From the NCBI GenBank assembly GCA_020634755.1, contig JACKBC010000007.1, positions 1-64,000 on the forward strand: a stretch of 64,000 nt of DNA. The letters run 5' to 3'. The notes under the pieces are model-generated. The model had not been told where the DNA came from. It saw only the letters and a list, made by a program, of their open reading frames with translations, and made no database searches. Both the position numbers and the translations under genes were made by a program. Position 1 is the first letter of the stretch; the number at the start of each line of letters is the position of its first letter. Of the stretch, positions 43,922 to 52,207 are shown piece after piece. Source of the stretch: Caldilineaceae bacterium. Lineage in GTDB: Bacteria; Chloroflexota; Anaerolineae; Caldilineales; Caldilineaceae.

Positions 43922-44290
43922 GTTTCACTCGGTTCCGATCTGTATGGGCCAAGGCTTGCTGCGAAAACAAGTGTTGCCGCCAAAAGCGCCAAAGACACGT
44001 GGGCCGCGAGGTGAAATAGAAGAAAAAGCTTTGCGCCTCTTTGCGCCCTTAGTCCTCTTACGGTGCTAAGAACCAATCTGCAAATTCGGTTGAGATTCTC
44101 GTGACTTTGTTGAGGTATCAACGCCGACACAAAGAATTTACGGACATACACTAAGGCCATTTCGCAACAAGGATAGCTAGTTTTGGTGCGAAAGTTGATT
44201 TTTGCCGCTGAGAACGCCAAGTGCGCAAGGAGAAGCAAGAAGCAGATTCTTGTTGTGCAATGGGCCTCCGCAGGTGCGACTAAGCGGTAA

Positions 44291-44309
44291 CTATGGTATT
44301 CTATCATAG
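44291..44309. promoter_or_regulatory. Near-palindromic site upstream of the SqdB-like gene
   Basis: CTATGGTATTCTATCATAG is a 19-bp palindrome with one mismatched pair, in the divergent region between the two sulfolipid candidates. The size and symmetry suit a repressor operator, but nothing else supports it. Confidence 0.25.
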
Positions 44310-44434
44310 AAACGCGCATCAATTTGTACTTGTGTAGATGTAAAAACAGAATTACGTGATTTACGCCGTGTTCTTAGATTGCTGAAAACCGACAAGAACA
44401 TACAGAAATTGACTTTTATCACTCTTTATAAATT

Positions 44435-44536
44435 AGGACTTACGCAGCCTCTGCGGAGCTTGAGCGCCTAGCGTGAAAATTGCCTGGTTCGTCATGGTGT
44501 TCTTTCCTGGCCATCTACGGGCGCTGCATAAGTCGG
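44435..44536. repeat. Family A inverted-repeat element, copy 8
   Basis: AGGACTTACGCAGCCTCTGC at the left and GGGCGCTGCATAAGTCGGG at the right. It ends 63 bases before the SqdB-like start codon. Confidence 0.75.
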
Positions 44537-44598
44537 GTAAATATCGTGTTGGTGCCGTTGAAAGTACCAATTCCCCAATAATTGAAGGAGAAAATTGT

Positions 44599-45825
44599 AT
44601 GAACGATTCAGCCAATGTAATCGTGTTGGGCGGTGATGGCTTTTGTGGCTGGCCCACCAGTTTGCGTCTGTCCAGCGAAGGCTATAACGTGACGATTGTG
44701 GACAATTTGTCGCGGCGCAAGATTGACGTGGAATTGGGCTGCCGCTCGCTGACGCCCATTGAAACGATTGAACGGCGCATTCAGGTTTGGCAGGAGCAAA
44801 CCGGCCGCACCATTAACTTTGTGAACTTGAATATTGCCGAAGATTACCATCAGCTGCGCGATCTCATTGTAGAATTGCAGCCCCAAGCCATGGTCCACTT
44901 TGCCGAGCAGCGGGCCGCTCCCTATTCAATGAAGTCACCCAAGCACAAGCGTTATACAGTTGATAACAATATTAACGGCACCCACAACGTGCTCTGCGCC
45001 ATTGTCGAATCGGGCGTGGATGTTCACCTGGTCCATCTGGGCACCATGGGGGTCTATGGTTACGGCACCGCCGGGATGACCATTCCCGAAGGATACCTGA
45101 ACGTGAAGGTGGATATTGAGGGGACCGATCACCAAATCGAAATTCCGTACCCGCCCCACCCCGGCAGCATCTACCACATGACCAAGACGCTCGATGCGCT
45201 GCTCTTCTATTACTATAATAAGAATGATGGCGTACGCATTACGGATCTGCACCAGGGCGTGGTTTGGGGCACCAATACCGAAGAAACGCTGATGCACCCC
45301 ACGTTGATCAACCGCTTTGATTATGAGGGCGATTATGGCACGGTGCTCAATCGTTTTCTGGTGCAGGCGGCGGTGGGACATCCGCTGACCATTTATGGAC
45401 AAGGCGGCCAAACGCGCGCGTTTATCCACATTCGCGACACCGTCTGCTGTATCTCGTTGGCCATTACAAACCCGCCGGCCAAAGGGGAACGGGTGCAAAT
45501 TTTCAACCAGGCTACCGAAACGCATCGCGTGCGCGACTTGGCGGCATTGGTCTCCCAGCTGACGGACGCTGAAGTGCGCTATTATGTGAACCCGCGCAAC
45601 GAAGCCTTGGAAAACGAGTTGGTCATTCGCAACGACAAGTTTATGCGGCTGGGGCTGAATCCCATTCGCTTAAGCGAAGGGCTGCTGGGCGAAGTTGTGG
45701 ACGTGGCGGCTAAATATCGAGACCGCTGCAATATGGAAAAAATTCTGCCCTCCTCGCGCTGGCGGGAAGACATTCCGTTTGATCGCGAAGGCAGCAGCGC
45801 CCCCCAGCAGGCGGTATTAGCCTAA
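44599..45825 (+). CDS. sqdB: UDP-sulfoquinovose synthase (SqdB/SQD1-like)
   Basis: A 408-residue SDR-family enzyme that converts UDP-glucose plus sulfite to UDP-sulfoquinovose, the head group donor for sulfolipid. Family marks are strong: the nucleotide-binding VLGGDGFCGWPTSLRLS, VDNLSRRKIDVELGCRSLTP, HFAEQRAAPYSM, NNINGTHNVLCAI, a threonine in LVHLGTMGVYGYG and the YHMTK catalytic pair (Tyr and Lys), then HQGVVWGTNTEET. GGAG lies 8 bases before ATG 44599; longer frames from 44473 start in the family A element. The SqdX-like enzyme next door completes the minimal pathway. Confidence 0.9.
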   Translation: MNDSANVIVLGGDGFCGWPTSLRLSSEGYNVTIVDNLSRRKIDVELGCRSLTPIETIERRIQVWQEQTGRTINFVNLNIAEDYHQLRDLIVELQPQAMVHFAEQRAAPYSMKSPKHKRYTVDNNINGTHNVLCAIVESGVDVHLVHLGTMGVYGYGTAGMTIPEGYLNVKVDIEGTDHQIEIPYPPHPGSIYHMTKTLDALLFYYYNKNDGVRITDLHQGVVWGTNTEETLMHPTLINRFDYEGDYGTVLNRFLVQAAVGHPLTIYGQGGQTRAFIHIRDTVCCISLAITNPPAKGERVQIFNQATETHRVRDLAALVSQLTDAEVRYYVNPRNEALENELVIRNDKFMRLGLNPIRLSEGLLGEVVDVAAKYRDRCNMEKILPSSRWREDIPFDREGSSAPQQAVLA

Positions 45826-45831
45826 AAAGGC

Positions 45832-45948
45832 CGTACCTATTCAGATGTCCCCTGAGCGTCCAAGCGCCCAACTTGTTGGGACCGTTTGGGACGTCGAAGG
45901 GCACACGGGCTTCGACAAGCTCAGCCCTCGAGAATCTGGATAGGTACG
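45832..45948. repeat. Family B element, copy 2, with intact terminal inverted repeats
   Basis: CGTACCTATTCAGAT at the left and ATCTGGATAGGTACG at the right match in 14 of 15 positions. Inside are GGGCTTCGACAAGCTCAGCC and an inverted CCTGAGCG part. It starts 6 bases after the SqdB-like stop codon. Confidence 0.75.
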
Positions 45949-45959
45949 TCTGGTTTCTA

Positions 45960-45992
45960 AGACCTGTCAGGTTTGCAAAACCTGACAGGTCT
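45960..45992. repeat. Family G palindrome, copy 1
   Basis: AGACCTGTCAGGTTT, GC, AAAACCTGACAGGTCT. An almost identical palindrome lies at 52937-52969. Such palindromes could act as bidirectional terminators; this one follows the SqdB-like gene. Confidence 0.75.
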
Positions 45993-46131
45993 GGTCAAGT
46001 GCGTGAGTCCTATTAGAAAAATGCAGGGGCATGGAAAATGAATGGCGCCCACTGTTCTCCATGCCATTGTCAATCCCTAAAGTCGGTGGCTCAGCGCCGA
46101 TACGCGCCCCAATTTCACCAAAGGCCCAACC

Positions 46132-47319
46132 ATGCAAAACCAGGAACAGATTGATTCCCGCACAGAGACGCTAATTAGCGAATTCAAACATTACTTTGGG
46201 AATGCGCCCACCCACGTTGCCATTGGGCCGGGACGCGTCAACCTAATTGGGGAACACACCGATTATAATGACGGTTTTGTGCTGCCCGTGGCCATTAAGC
46301 GGGATGTGCGCGTGGTTTTGCGTGCTCGCCCAGATAAAACGGTGCGCATCTATTCGCTGGAATATGACGCATGGGGCGAATTTCAGCTTGATTCCTTCCA
46401 GCGCGACCCCAATTTGCTCTGGATCAACTACCTGATGGGCGTGGCGTGGGTGCTGCAAGAGGCTGGGATTGAGCTGACCGGCATGGATGTGCTGATCAGT
46501 GGCAACGTGCCGCGGGCCAGCGGATTGAGCAGCTCTGCCGCGCTGGAAGTGGCCTCTGCCAAAGCATTTTTGGTGGCAGCGCGACAGGATGATGCACTGA
46601 CCGGACCCATGTTGGCGAAAGCTGCCCAGCGGGCCGAAAATGAATTTGTTGGCGTTAATTGCGGCATTATGGACCAGTTTATCAGCGTGCTGGGCGCCGA
46701 AGACCACGCCCTGTTTATCGATTGTCGGTCATTGCACTACGACCTGACGCCGGTGCCGGTAGAGGCATCTATTGTCATCGGCAACACCAAAGCCAGCCGT
46801 TCACTGGCCGGCAGCGCCTACAACGAGCGGCGCAGTCAGTGTGAACAGGGCGTGGCGCTCTTGAAAGCAGCTTTGCCTGAGATAACGGCGCTGCGTGATG
46901 TAAGCAGCCCGCAGCTGGAAGCGCACCGCGGTCTGCTGCCGCCGCTCATCTATCGCCGCTGTCGGCACGTGGTGAGCGAAAATGAACGTGTGCTGCAAAC
47001 CGTGGCGGCGCTGAAAGCCAATGATCTAAACCAAGTGGGCCGTCTCATGGCGGCCAGCCACGCCAGCCTGCGCGATGATTATGAAGTGAGCAGCCCGGCG
47101 CTGGACGCCATGGTGGAGGCCATGTCCAGCGCTTCTGGTTGCTATGGGGCGCGTTTGACGGGTGCCGGGTTTGGCGGCTGCGCCGTGGCGTTGGCGCAGC
47201 CCGGTGCAGAGCAAGCCATTGCCGATGCTGTTTTTGAATCATACCCCAAAGTGACCAATATCTGGCCCGAAGTGTACACATCACAGGCCAGTGACGGAGC
47301 CCGCGTCATCGTTCTCTAA
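46132..47319 (+). CDS. galK: Galactokinase
   Basis: A 395-residue GHMP kinase that phosphorylates galactose at C1 in the Leloir pathway. The signature GRVNLIGEHTDYNDG is at about residues 34-48, the ATP-binding GLSSSAALEV near 133, the catalytic-Asp segment NCGIMDQFISVLG near 177, and the third motif GARLTGAGFGGC near the end. All catalytic features look intact and the length is normal. No other gal genes are in the window, so it may feed galactose-1-phosphate into UDP-galactose for glycan synthesis. The ribosome site is weak. Confidence 0.96.
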   Translation: MQNQEQIDSRTETLISEFKHYFGNAPTHVAIGPGRVNLIGEHTDYNDGFVLPVAIKRDVRVVLRARPDKTVRIYSLEYDAWGEFQLDSFQRDPNLLWINYLMGVAWVLQEAGIELTGMDVLISGNVPRASGLSSSAALEVASAKAFLVAARQDDALTGPMLAKAAQRAENEFVGVNCGIMDQFISVLGAEDHALFIDCRSLHYDLTPVPVEASIVIGNTKASRSLAGSAYNERRSQCEQGVALLKAALPEITALRDVSSPQLEAHRGLLPPLIYRRCRHVVSENERVLQTVAALKANDLNQVGRLMAASHASLRDDYEVSSPALDAMVEAMSSASGCYGARLTGAGFGGCAVALAQPGAEQAIADAVFESYPKVTNIWPEVYTSQASDGARVIVL

Positions 47320-47322
47320 ACA

Positions 47323-47425
47323 TGACTTACGCAGTAGTAGTCTATTAATAGCAGGACGACTCAACGGAGTTTCGTTTGGTCGCCTTCCAGGAGGAGGCAG
47401 AGATAGCTTTGGCTCGCGCAAGTGG
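47323..47425. repeat. Family A inverted-repeat element, copy 9
   Basis: TGACTTACGCAGTAGTAG at the left and GGCTCGCGCAAGTGG at the right. It begins 3 bases after the galK stop codon and ends 89 bases before the AlaX-like start. Confidence 0.65.
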
Positions 47426-47513
47426 CGGCTGCCTCTTCCTGGAAGGGGAAGAGCCCAGCATGTTAACCACCGAGATCCAAAAGAGCTTGAATTTGCAACC
47501 GGAAAGTTGCCAG

Positions 47514-48731
47514 ATGACCAACCGACTTTATTACACTGACTCCTATTGTGCCGAATTCAAGGCGACGGTGAATGAGTGCATCCGCGTGGACGGCAGGCCC
47601 GCTATTGTGTTGGAGGAGACCTTTTTTTATCCAACATCCGGTGGTCAGCTACATGATACCGGGCTTTTGGGCGGGCAGCGCGTGGTAGATGTGCGCGCCG
47701 AAGATGGTCGCATTGTGCACGTCCTCGAAGATAATATGCATGCACTGACGCCGGGACAGCTTGTGCCGGGCCAAATCGATTGGCCGCGACGCTTTGATCA
47801 CATGCAACAACATTCGGCCCAGCATTTACTCTCGTATGTGTTTGATACGCTTTATGATTTTGAAACGGTTTCAGTCCATTTTGGCGCCCATGAATCCACG
47901 TTAGACTTGGCCACCGCCGAAATTAGCGCGGCGCAACTGCGTATGGCCGAACAAAGCGCCAACCAATTGGTGTACGATAATCTGCCCATTACGGCTTATT
48001 TTGTAGACGAAAGTGAGATTGCGCGTGTGCCTTTGCGGCGTCCGCCCAAAGTGCAAGGGCAAATCCGCATTGTGGAAATCGAGCAGCGCGATTATTCGGC
48101 CTGCGGTGGCACCCACTGTCGCCATACGGGGGAGCTGGGGCTCATCCGGCTGACGCGACAAGAGCGCAGCCGCGGCAACGTGCGCATTACGTTCTTATGC
48201 GGCTGGCGGGCCCTGCAGGATTCGATTCAGAAACATGAGTTGATCAGCCAAGTGGCGACGATTTTTTCGACTGATGTAGAGAGCGCGCCGGAATTGGTGC
48301 AGCGCATGTTGGAGCAAAATAAGGCTTTTGAACGCCAGGTAAGTGAATTGCATCAGCAGCTGATGCAGTTTGAGGCGCGTGAACTGCTCGACCAAGCTGT
48401 GCAGATGGCAGATTTGCGGGTGGTCACCAAAGTGCTACACGAGCAGCCGCCAGAAAATGTGCGCCGCTTGGCCACGCAACTGCAAGAAGAATCGGGCCTC
48501 ATCGCCTGTTTAGCCACCGTGGTGAGCGGCAAACTAACGCTCCTTTGCGCACGCTCTGCCGATGTTGATTTGCACATGGGGAATTTACTGCGGGATGCGC
48601 TGAAGCAATTTGGCGGCGGTGGGGGCGGTCGCCCCGACTTTGCACAAGGCGGCGGTGTCGAAGGCGCACAGGCCAATGAGTTAATGGCCTATTTGCTGAC
48701 AAAGCTAAAGGCGCAGATCGCCGTCAAATAG
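47514..48731 (+). CDS. AlaX-type alanyl-tRNA editing protein with DHHA1 domain
   Basis: About 405 residues. It matches the free-standing editing domain of alanyl-tRNA synthetase (AlaX), which hydrolyses Ser- or Gly-tRNA(Ala). Zinc-site motifs are HMQQHSAQHLL (HxxxH) and YSACGGTHCRHTGELG (C-x3-H). A coiled middle (about 240-300) leads into a DHHA1-type end with ALKQFGGGGGGRPDFAQGGG. The three-part layout is the long AlaX-L form. I use ATG 47514 because the conserved LYYTDSYCAEFKA begins there; the upstream in-frame extension runs through the family A element. The stop is 14 bases from the stop of the convergent gene. Confidence 0.88.
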   Translation: MTNRLYYTDSYCAEFKATVNECIRVDGRPAIVLEETFFYPTSGGQLHDTGLLGGQRVVDVRAEDGRIVHVLEDNMHALTPGQLVPGQIDWPRRFDHMQQHSAQHLLSYVFDTLYDFETVSVHFGAHESTLDLATAEISAAQLRMAEQSANQLVYDNLPITAYFVDESEIARVPLRRPPKVQGQIRIVEIEQRDYSACGGTHCRHTGELGLIRLTRQERSRGNVRITFLCGWRALQDSIQKHELISQVATIFSTDVESAPELVQRMLEQNKAFERQVSELHQQLMQFEARELLDQAVQMADLRVVTKVLHEQPPENVRRLATQLQEESGLIACLATVVSGKLTLLCARSADVDLHMGNLLRDALKQFGGGGGGRPDFAQGGGVEGAQANELMAYLLTKLKAQIAVK

Positions 48732-48745
48732 TTAGCAGCTCTCTT

Positions 48746-49297
48746 TTACTTGACAAACAGCGCAACCACAATCAAGCCCAGAAGCGCCACGCCGGCCCGC
48801 TGACTCATCAGCAACATGCGCGACTGCATCCAGCCAATCTGGCGCATGTGGTGAGTCGTAGAGAGGGCGATTTCATTGGCCCAAATCCACCCAAAAACCA
48901 TGCCGCCCAACAGCAGGCCGTAGGCCAGAGCTGGATACAAAATTGTGGTGGGCAGCGCATTAATGGGGAGCGTGTCGGGAGAAAACATTGTGATCAACGT
49001 AATCGCGCTCAAGGTGCTCAGGTGAACCATCTGGTCAAAGAGGAAGCCACGTGAGGCACCGCTGTGCATGGCGCCCACGTGAGGTGAATCGATCAAATAG
49101 TGTGTGGCGCCGATCATCAAGAGCAGAGGCAGGTTGTTGAGCGGGTTTTGGAGCAAGGCCGCCGTTACGCAGACATGAATGAGCACGTGAATGACGAGCA
49201 TGGCCTGGCTTTGATGTTTCGCTTGCGCAATTCGGTTGGTTTGCAGCGGGAAATCGCCAATTAGATGTCCCAAAAGCAGGGCGGCAAAGAAATTCAT
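48746..49297 (-). CDS. DUF3307-family membrane protein
   Basis: About 183 residues with five hydrophobic segments. The start FFAALLLGHLIGDFPLQTNRIAQAKHQ and the following IHVLIHVCVTAALL and GATHYLIDSPH match DUF3307 proteins, a small membrane family with conserved His and Asp that may bind metal. Function unknown. ATG 49297 is preferred (GGAG 7 bases upstream) over longer options. It converges with the AlaX-like gene and lies beside repeat-rich DNA. Confidence 0.75.
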   Translation of the reverse strand: MNFFAALLLGHLIGDFPLQTNRIAQAKHQSQAMLVIHVLIHVCVTAALLQNPLNNLPLLLMIGATHYLIDSPHVGAMHSGASRGFLFDQMVHLSTLSAITLITMFSPDTLPINALPTTILYPALAYGLLLGGMVFGWIWANEIALSTTHHMRQIGWMQSRMLLMSQRAGVALLGLIVVALFVK

Positions 49298-49360
49298 GGA
49301 CATTCTCCTATTTGACTCACGGCCCAACCCGAGCGGCTAGATAGCGGCGAATTTTATCTA

Positions 49361-49411
49361 TTTCACGACATCGTCTGTTTCACGACATCATCTGTTTCAC
49401 GATGTCATCTG
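49361..49411. repeat. Tandem 17-bp repeat, three units
   Basis: TTTCACGACATCGTCTG, TTTCACGACATCATCTG and TTTCACGATGTCATCTG in direct succession, then TTTTACAAC. CACGACATC and GATGTC-type pairing inside the units is possible. It is in the region upstream of the DUF3307 gene. Confidence 0.7.
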
Positions 49412-49595
49412 TTTTACAACATTGCAACCGCCAAAACCGTTGCACTTACTGAATCAATGTAATGGCGCCATATGGTTGGAATGGTGTTCTCCCAGATAGG
49501 CATAATCATATCACTCAATTTCAAAAAACCTTCGCGTCGATTGTTAGAATCATGGCTGATCATAAGAACTAAGACGTTCCAACATTTGACGTATA

Positions 49596-49654
49596 GATAT
49601 TTTACTGTGGTCGAGATGAGAACCAGAGTTTCCAATAGGCTCCACAGGCGTAAC
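49596..49654. repeat. Diverged repeat shared with 34010-34066 (family F)
   Basis: About three quarters of positions match the reverse complement of 34010-34066, with shared blocks such as GATGAGA and CAACAGG-like ends. Reading both copies in the same frame gives related peptides (VGMRAGVIYRLNRNN versus VVEMRTRVSNRLHRRN), so this may be a fossil coding fragment. Confidence 0.45.
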
Positions 49655-49699
49655 AAAACGCCGGTTTGCATACAGCGCTGCGTATCGATGACATATTGC

Positions 49700-49780
49700 G
49701 ACTTACGCCGCGCCAGTGGCTTGCCAGGAGCGAATAGAAACGCAATAGATGCAAGTTTACTCTAGGCTTGCGTAAGCCCT
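49700..49780. repeat. Family A inverted-repeat element, copy 10
   Basis: A good consensus copy: GACTTACGCCGCGCCAGTGG, then TTGCCAGGAG, and at the right TAGGCTTGCGTAAGCC. It ends 13 bases before psuG, with the gene's ribosome-binding AGGAG in the gap. Confidence 0.8.
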
Positions 49781-49792
49781 AATTAGGAGACT

Positions 49793-50692
49793 ATGACAAA
49801 CGACTTGACATCCTCAAACGCGCAACCCTTTGTGGCGCTTGAATCCACCGTGATTACCCACGGCTTGCCTTATCCACAAAACTTGACCCTGGCCAACGAT
49901 ATGGAAGCTGCCGTACGCGCCCATGGTGCCGAGCCGCGCACGATTGGTATTGTGCAAGGTGAGCTGATCGCTGGTCTTTCCTCGGAGCAGCTCGCCTATT
50001 TGGCCAGCGCTGCGCAGGCGCCGGAGCAGCATAATCTGCATAAAGTGAGCCGGCGCGATTTGCCAATTGCCGTGGCGCGGCGCTGGAATGGGGGCACCAC
50101 GGTGGCTACGACCATGTGGATTGCCCACCGACACGGCATTTCCGTTTTTGCCACCGGCGGCATTGGCGGTGTTCACCGCGGTGATGGCGCCGATGTAAGC
50201 GCCGATTTGCAGGAGCTGGCGCAAACGCCGGTGATTGTGGTTTGCGCGGGCGCCAAGGCGATTTTGAACCTGCCGGCTACGCTGGAATATTTAGAGACGT
50301 TTGGCGTTTCTGTGGTGGGATGGGGAACCGATGAGTTCCCGGCATTTTACAGCCATCAAAGCGGGCTGCCCGTGGATGTTTGCTGCCAAGCGGCGTCTGA
50401 AGTGGCCGCCATCTGGCGCGCCAAGCAGGCGTTGGGATTGCCGGGCGGGCTGCTGGTTACCGTGCCGGCGCCCAAAGAAGAGGAGATTCCCGCGGCGGAG
50501 ATCGAGCCAGTGATTCAGCAGGCCGTAGCAGAGGCTGCGGAACAGGGGTTGCGCTCGGCGCAAGTCACCCCGTTTTTGCTGAGCCGCGTGGCGCAACTGA
50601 CGGGTGAACACAGCCTGCGCGCGAATCTAGCGCTCCTGAAAAATAACGCAACAGTGGCCGCTCAAATCGCCGTGGCGCTTGGCGCGGATTAG
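49793..50692 (+). CDS. psuG: Pseudouridine-5'-phosphate glycosidase
   Basis: A 299-residue enzyme that splits pseudouridine 5'-phosphate to uracil and ribose-5-phosphate. Conserved features: VALESTVITHGLPYPQNL (catalytic Glu in ALEST), FATGGIGGVHRGDG, VVCAGAKAILNLPATLEYLET (active-site Lys) and GWGTDEFPAFYSHQSG. Length and motifs are complete. The kinase partner psuK is not adjacent. AGGAG lies 4 bases before the ATG, between it and a family A element. It may relate to nucleoside salvage together with the Bmp transporter, though they are far apart. Confidence 0.94.
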   Translation: MTNDLTSSNAQPFVALESTVITHGLPYPQNLTLANDMEAAVRAHGAEPRTIGIVQGELIAGLSSEQLAYLASAAQAPEQHNLHKVSRRDLPIAVARRWNGGTTVATTMWIAHRHGISVFATGGIGGVHRGDGADVSADLQELAQTPVIVVCAGAKAILNLPATLEYLETFGVSVVGWGTDEFPAFYSHQSGLPVDVCCQAASEVAAIWRAKQALGLPGGLLVTVPAPKEEEIPAAEIEPVIQQAVAEAAEQGLRSAQVTPFLLSRVAQLTGEHSLRANLALLKNNATVAAQIAVALGAD

Positions 50693-50716
50693 CATTTTGG
50701 TATTTAATTGAGGGGT

Positions 50717-50811
50717 TTACCCGGATGAAGTATGTTGCCAGAGCCGTGTACGATGCATTGGCCGCTCTGGTGGCCGTTATGCAGCCGTTTTTGCTGGCCA
50801 GGGCGACGCAC
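50717..50811 (+). repeat. Family E repeat, copy 2
   Basis: The reverse complement matches 9599-9690. Shared blocks include GCTGGCCAGGGCGACGCAC and ATGTTGCCAGAGCCGTGT-like parts. It begins 25 bases after the psuG stop. Confidence 0.78.
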
Positions 50812-50865
50812 GTTAGTCGCCTCTCCTCGGCTGAATAGGTATGCACACCCCGCATTTAATTACTC

Positions 50866-50952
50866 ACGTTACGCAGCGACAGCCAGTCTACTAGAGAGGA
50901 AGAGGAACGTGGCGAGCCGACTTTCCTCCAAGCTTGCCTAACATAAGTTAAT
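50866..50952. repeat. Family A-related element (subtype A2), copy 11
   Basis: TCACGTTACGCAGCGAC at the left and AAGCTTGCCTAACATAAGTT at the right. Its reverse complement aligns along its full length with 57503-57590, forming a subtype with ends CACGTTACGCA/TTATGTTACGCAAGC. This copy lies between convergent genes, an exception to the leader position of the others. Confidence 0.75.
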
Positions 50953-51024
50953 GACACAGTGCCGCACGCTGTGTCATCTTTAGGCATAAGTTGTGGATTG
51001 CGCTGAGATGTAGCGCGCCGGACT

Positions 51025-52047
51025 CTAATTTTTGCCGCGCCCCTTGCGGCGATTGCGCTCTCGGTTGGTGCGCAGGCGCCGCAGGCGTCCCGATTGACGA
51101 TGGACGGGCAGAGGAAAGGTAAAGGTGAGCGACAGCGTGGGAATGCCCTCTAGAGCCGGACAAAGTTCGGCGGGCAAACCGGGCGCTGGCTCGCTCTGCC
51201 AATGTTGATAGTAGCGGTTGCGTTCGTCTTCGCCACCATTGGTGGTTAGATAGCCAATGTCGTCGACCAAGATGCGGCGGGCGGCTTGAATGACGGCCAT
51301 GAGCCGCTGCCAATGACTGAGCATGGCGGGCCGCACTTCGGCAAAGAAGTCATGCACAAAGGCGTTTTTGTTGCTGCCCGGCAAGAGCGCCACATCGGCG
51401 CCATTGAGAGATTTTCCGGCGTGGTGGCCATTGGCTCTGTGCGTTGAGCGCGGCTGTATCTCCCATTCATCTACAAGCTCATCCCGACCCAAATGGGCAA
51501 TATTGGCGGCATGGTACGCGGGGGCAAAATGGTTGGCCCAATAAGATTCTGCCGCGCTAAAAGAGGGCAACAGCAGATCCATCTGAAAATGAACATACAC
51601 TGAACTCACGCGTTCGACCACTGTGAGCAGCAGATCCGCCTGCGGCTGTGGAATATCAAAGTAGGCTGTCGCATCAAAGTGCTTCCATTCGCCATAGGCC
51701 GTCCCCAACCGGCGCAATCGTTCCGCCACGTCGCCCACAATGGTTGCTGCCGCCTGTGCCTCCTCATTGACTTCGTCAACCCACTGCCGTCCCTCTCCTG
51801 TGTCTGCATCATCTGCTTCATGCGGGCTGGCAATTCGATACATTTGCACCAACGTTTTTTGCGGCGCGCAAAACTGCGCCGTGGAGAGTGCGAAGTCACG
51901 CAAATGCGTTTCTCGAATCGCCGCCGCCAGCGCCGGAGCAGAGGTTATGGCTTGGGTCTGTAAAGCAGTGGTTTCGTGTGTCAATTTTGATTGTAATAAG
52001 CCTAGCGTTGATGAACATTCATAAATTGTTTCGGTAATAGATGCCAC
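51025..52047 (-). CDS. Hypothetical protein
   Basis: A 340-residue protein I do not recognise. The first 280 residues look largely helical and soluble with no signal peptide or membrane segment. Features include TLVQMYRIASPHEADD, a middle HFQMDLLLPSFSAAESYWAN and RRILVDDIGYLTTNGG. The C-terminal tail is strongly basic (RRLRTNRERNRRKGRGKN), which could bind nucleic acid or membrane phosphates. The start is GTG 52047 (no good ribosome site). It lies downstream of the BY-kinase-like gene on the same strand, separated by three small hairpins. Possibly part of the polysaccharide cluster, but only by position. Confidence 0.6.
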   Translation of the reverse strand: MASITETIYECSSTLGLLQSKLTHETTALQTQAITSAPALAAAIRETHLRDFALSTAQFCAPQKTLVQMYRIASPHEADDADTGEGRQWVDEVNEEAQAAATIVGDVAERLRRLGTAYGEWKHFDATAYFDIPQPQADLLLTVVERVSSVYVHFQMDLLLPSFSAAESYWANHFAPAYHAANIAHLGRDELVDEWEIQPRSTHRANGHHAGKSLNGADVALLPGSNKNAFVHDFFAEVRPAMLSHWQRLMAVIQAARRILVDDIGYLTTNGGEDERNRYYQHWQSEPAPGLPAELCPALEGIPTLSLTFTFPLPVHRQSGRLRRLRTNRERNRRKGRGKN

Positions 52048-52074
52048 AGGCGGAAGCCTGCGTCTGCTAGCGGA

Positions 52075-52146
52075 AGCCTGCTCAAGCAGGCTATTGCTAG
52101 CGTGCGCTTTAGCGTACTTGGGCTGACAGGCGCTGGTTTCAACCAG
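52075..52146. repeat. Cluster of small hairpins between minus-strand genes
   Basis: AGCCTGC-TCAA-GCAGGCT (52075-52092) is a perfect 7-bp stem with a tetraloop; GTGCGCTTTAGCGTAC follows, then CTGGTTTCAACCAG (52133-52146). The stretch from 52048 to 52207 carries no gene. These may end or stabilise the transcript of the BY-kinase-like gene. Confidence 0.5.
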
Positions 52147-52207
52147 TCGTTGTTTACCGATTTAATTTATTGACCTTCATAAACGTCAGTCTGCTAGCCA
52201 AAGTTCG

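Larger units (their letters stand above)
43922..44598. other. Divergent intergenic region between the SqdX-like and SqdB-like genes, 677 bp
   Basis: It contains two stretches of the type GCGCCAAAGACAC and GAACGCCAAGTGCGCAAGG, a near-palindrome CTATGGTATTCTATCATAG at 44291-44309 that could be an operator, and a family A element (44435-44536). A hypothetical open frame from 43852 to 44322 on the minus strand overlaps the SqdX-like start and is not supported. Confidence 0.5.
45826..46131. other. Intergenic region between the SqdB-like gene and galK
   Basis: It holds the family B element and the family G palindrome, then about 135 bp without recognisable features leading to galK. No clear promoter. 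Confidence 0.5.
49298..49792. other. Intergenic region, 495 bp, repeat-rich
   Basis: It contains three tandem 17-bp units (49361-49411), the segment resembling 34010-34066, and a family A element. Open frames of 85-97 codons on both strands span the same stretch; the plus-strand one resembles the translation near 34010, so both may be remnants of one lost gene. Confidence 0.5.
50693..51024. other. Intergenic region between convergent genes, 332 bp
   Basis: It holds family E copy 2 (50717-50811) and the family A-related element at 50866-50952. No clear terminator with a T-run. Confidence 0.5.
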
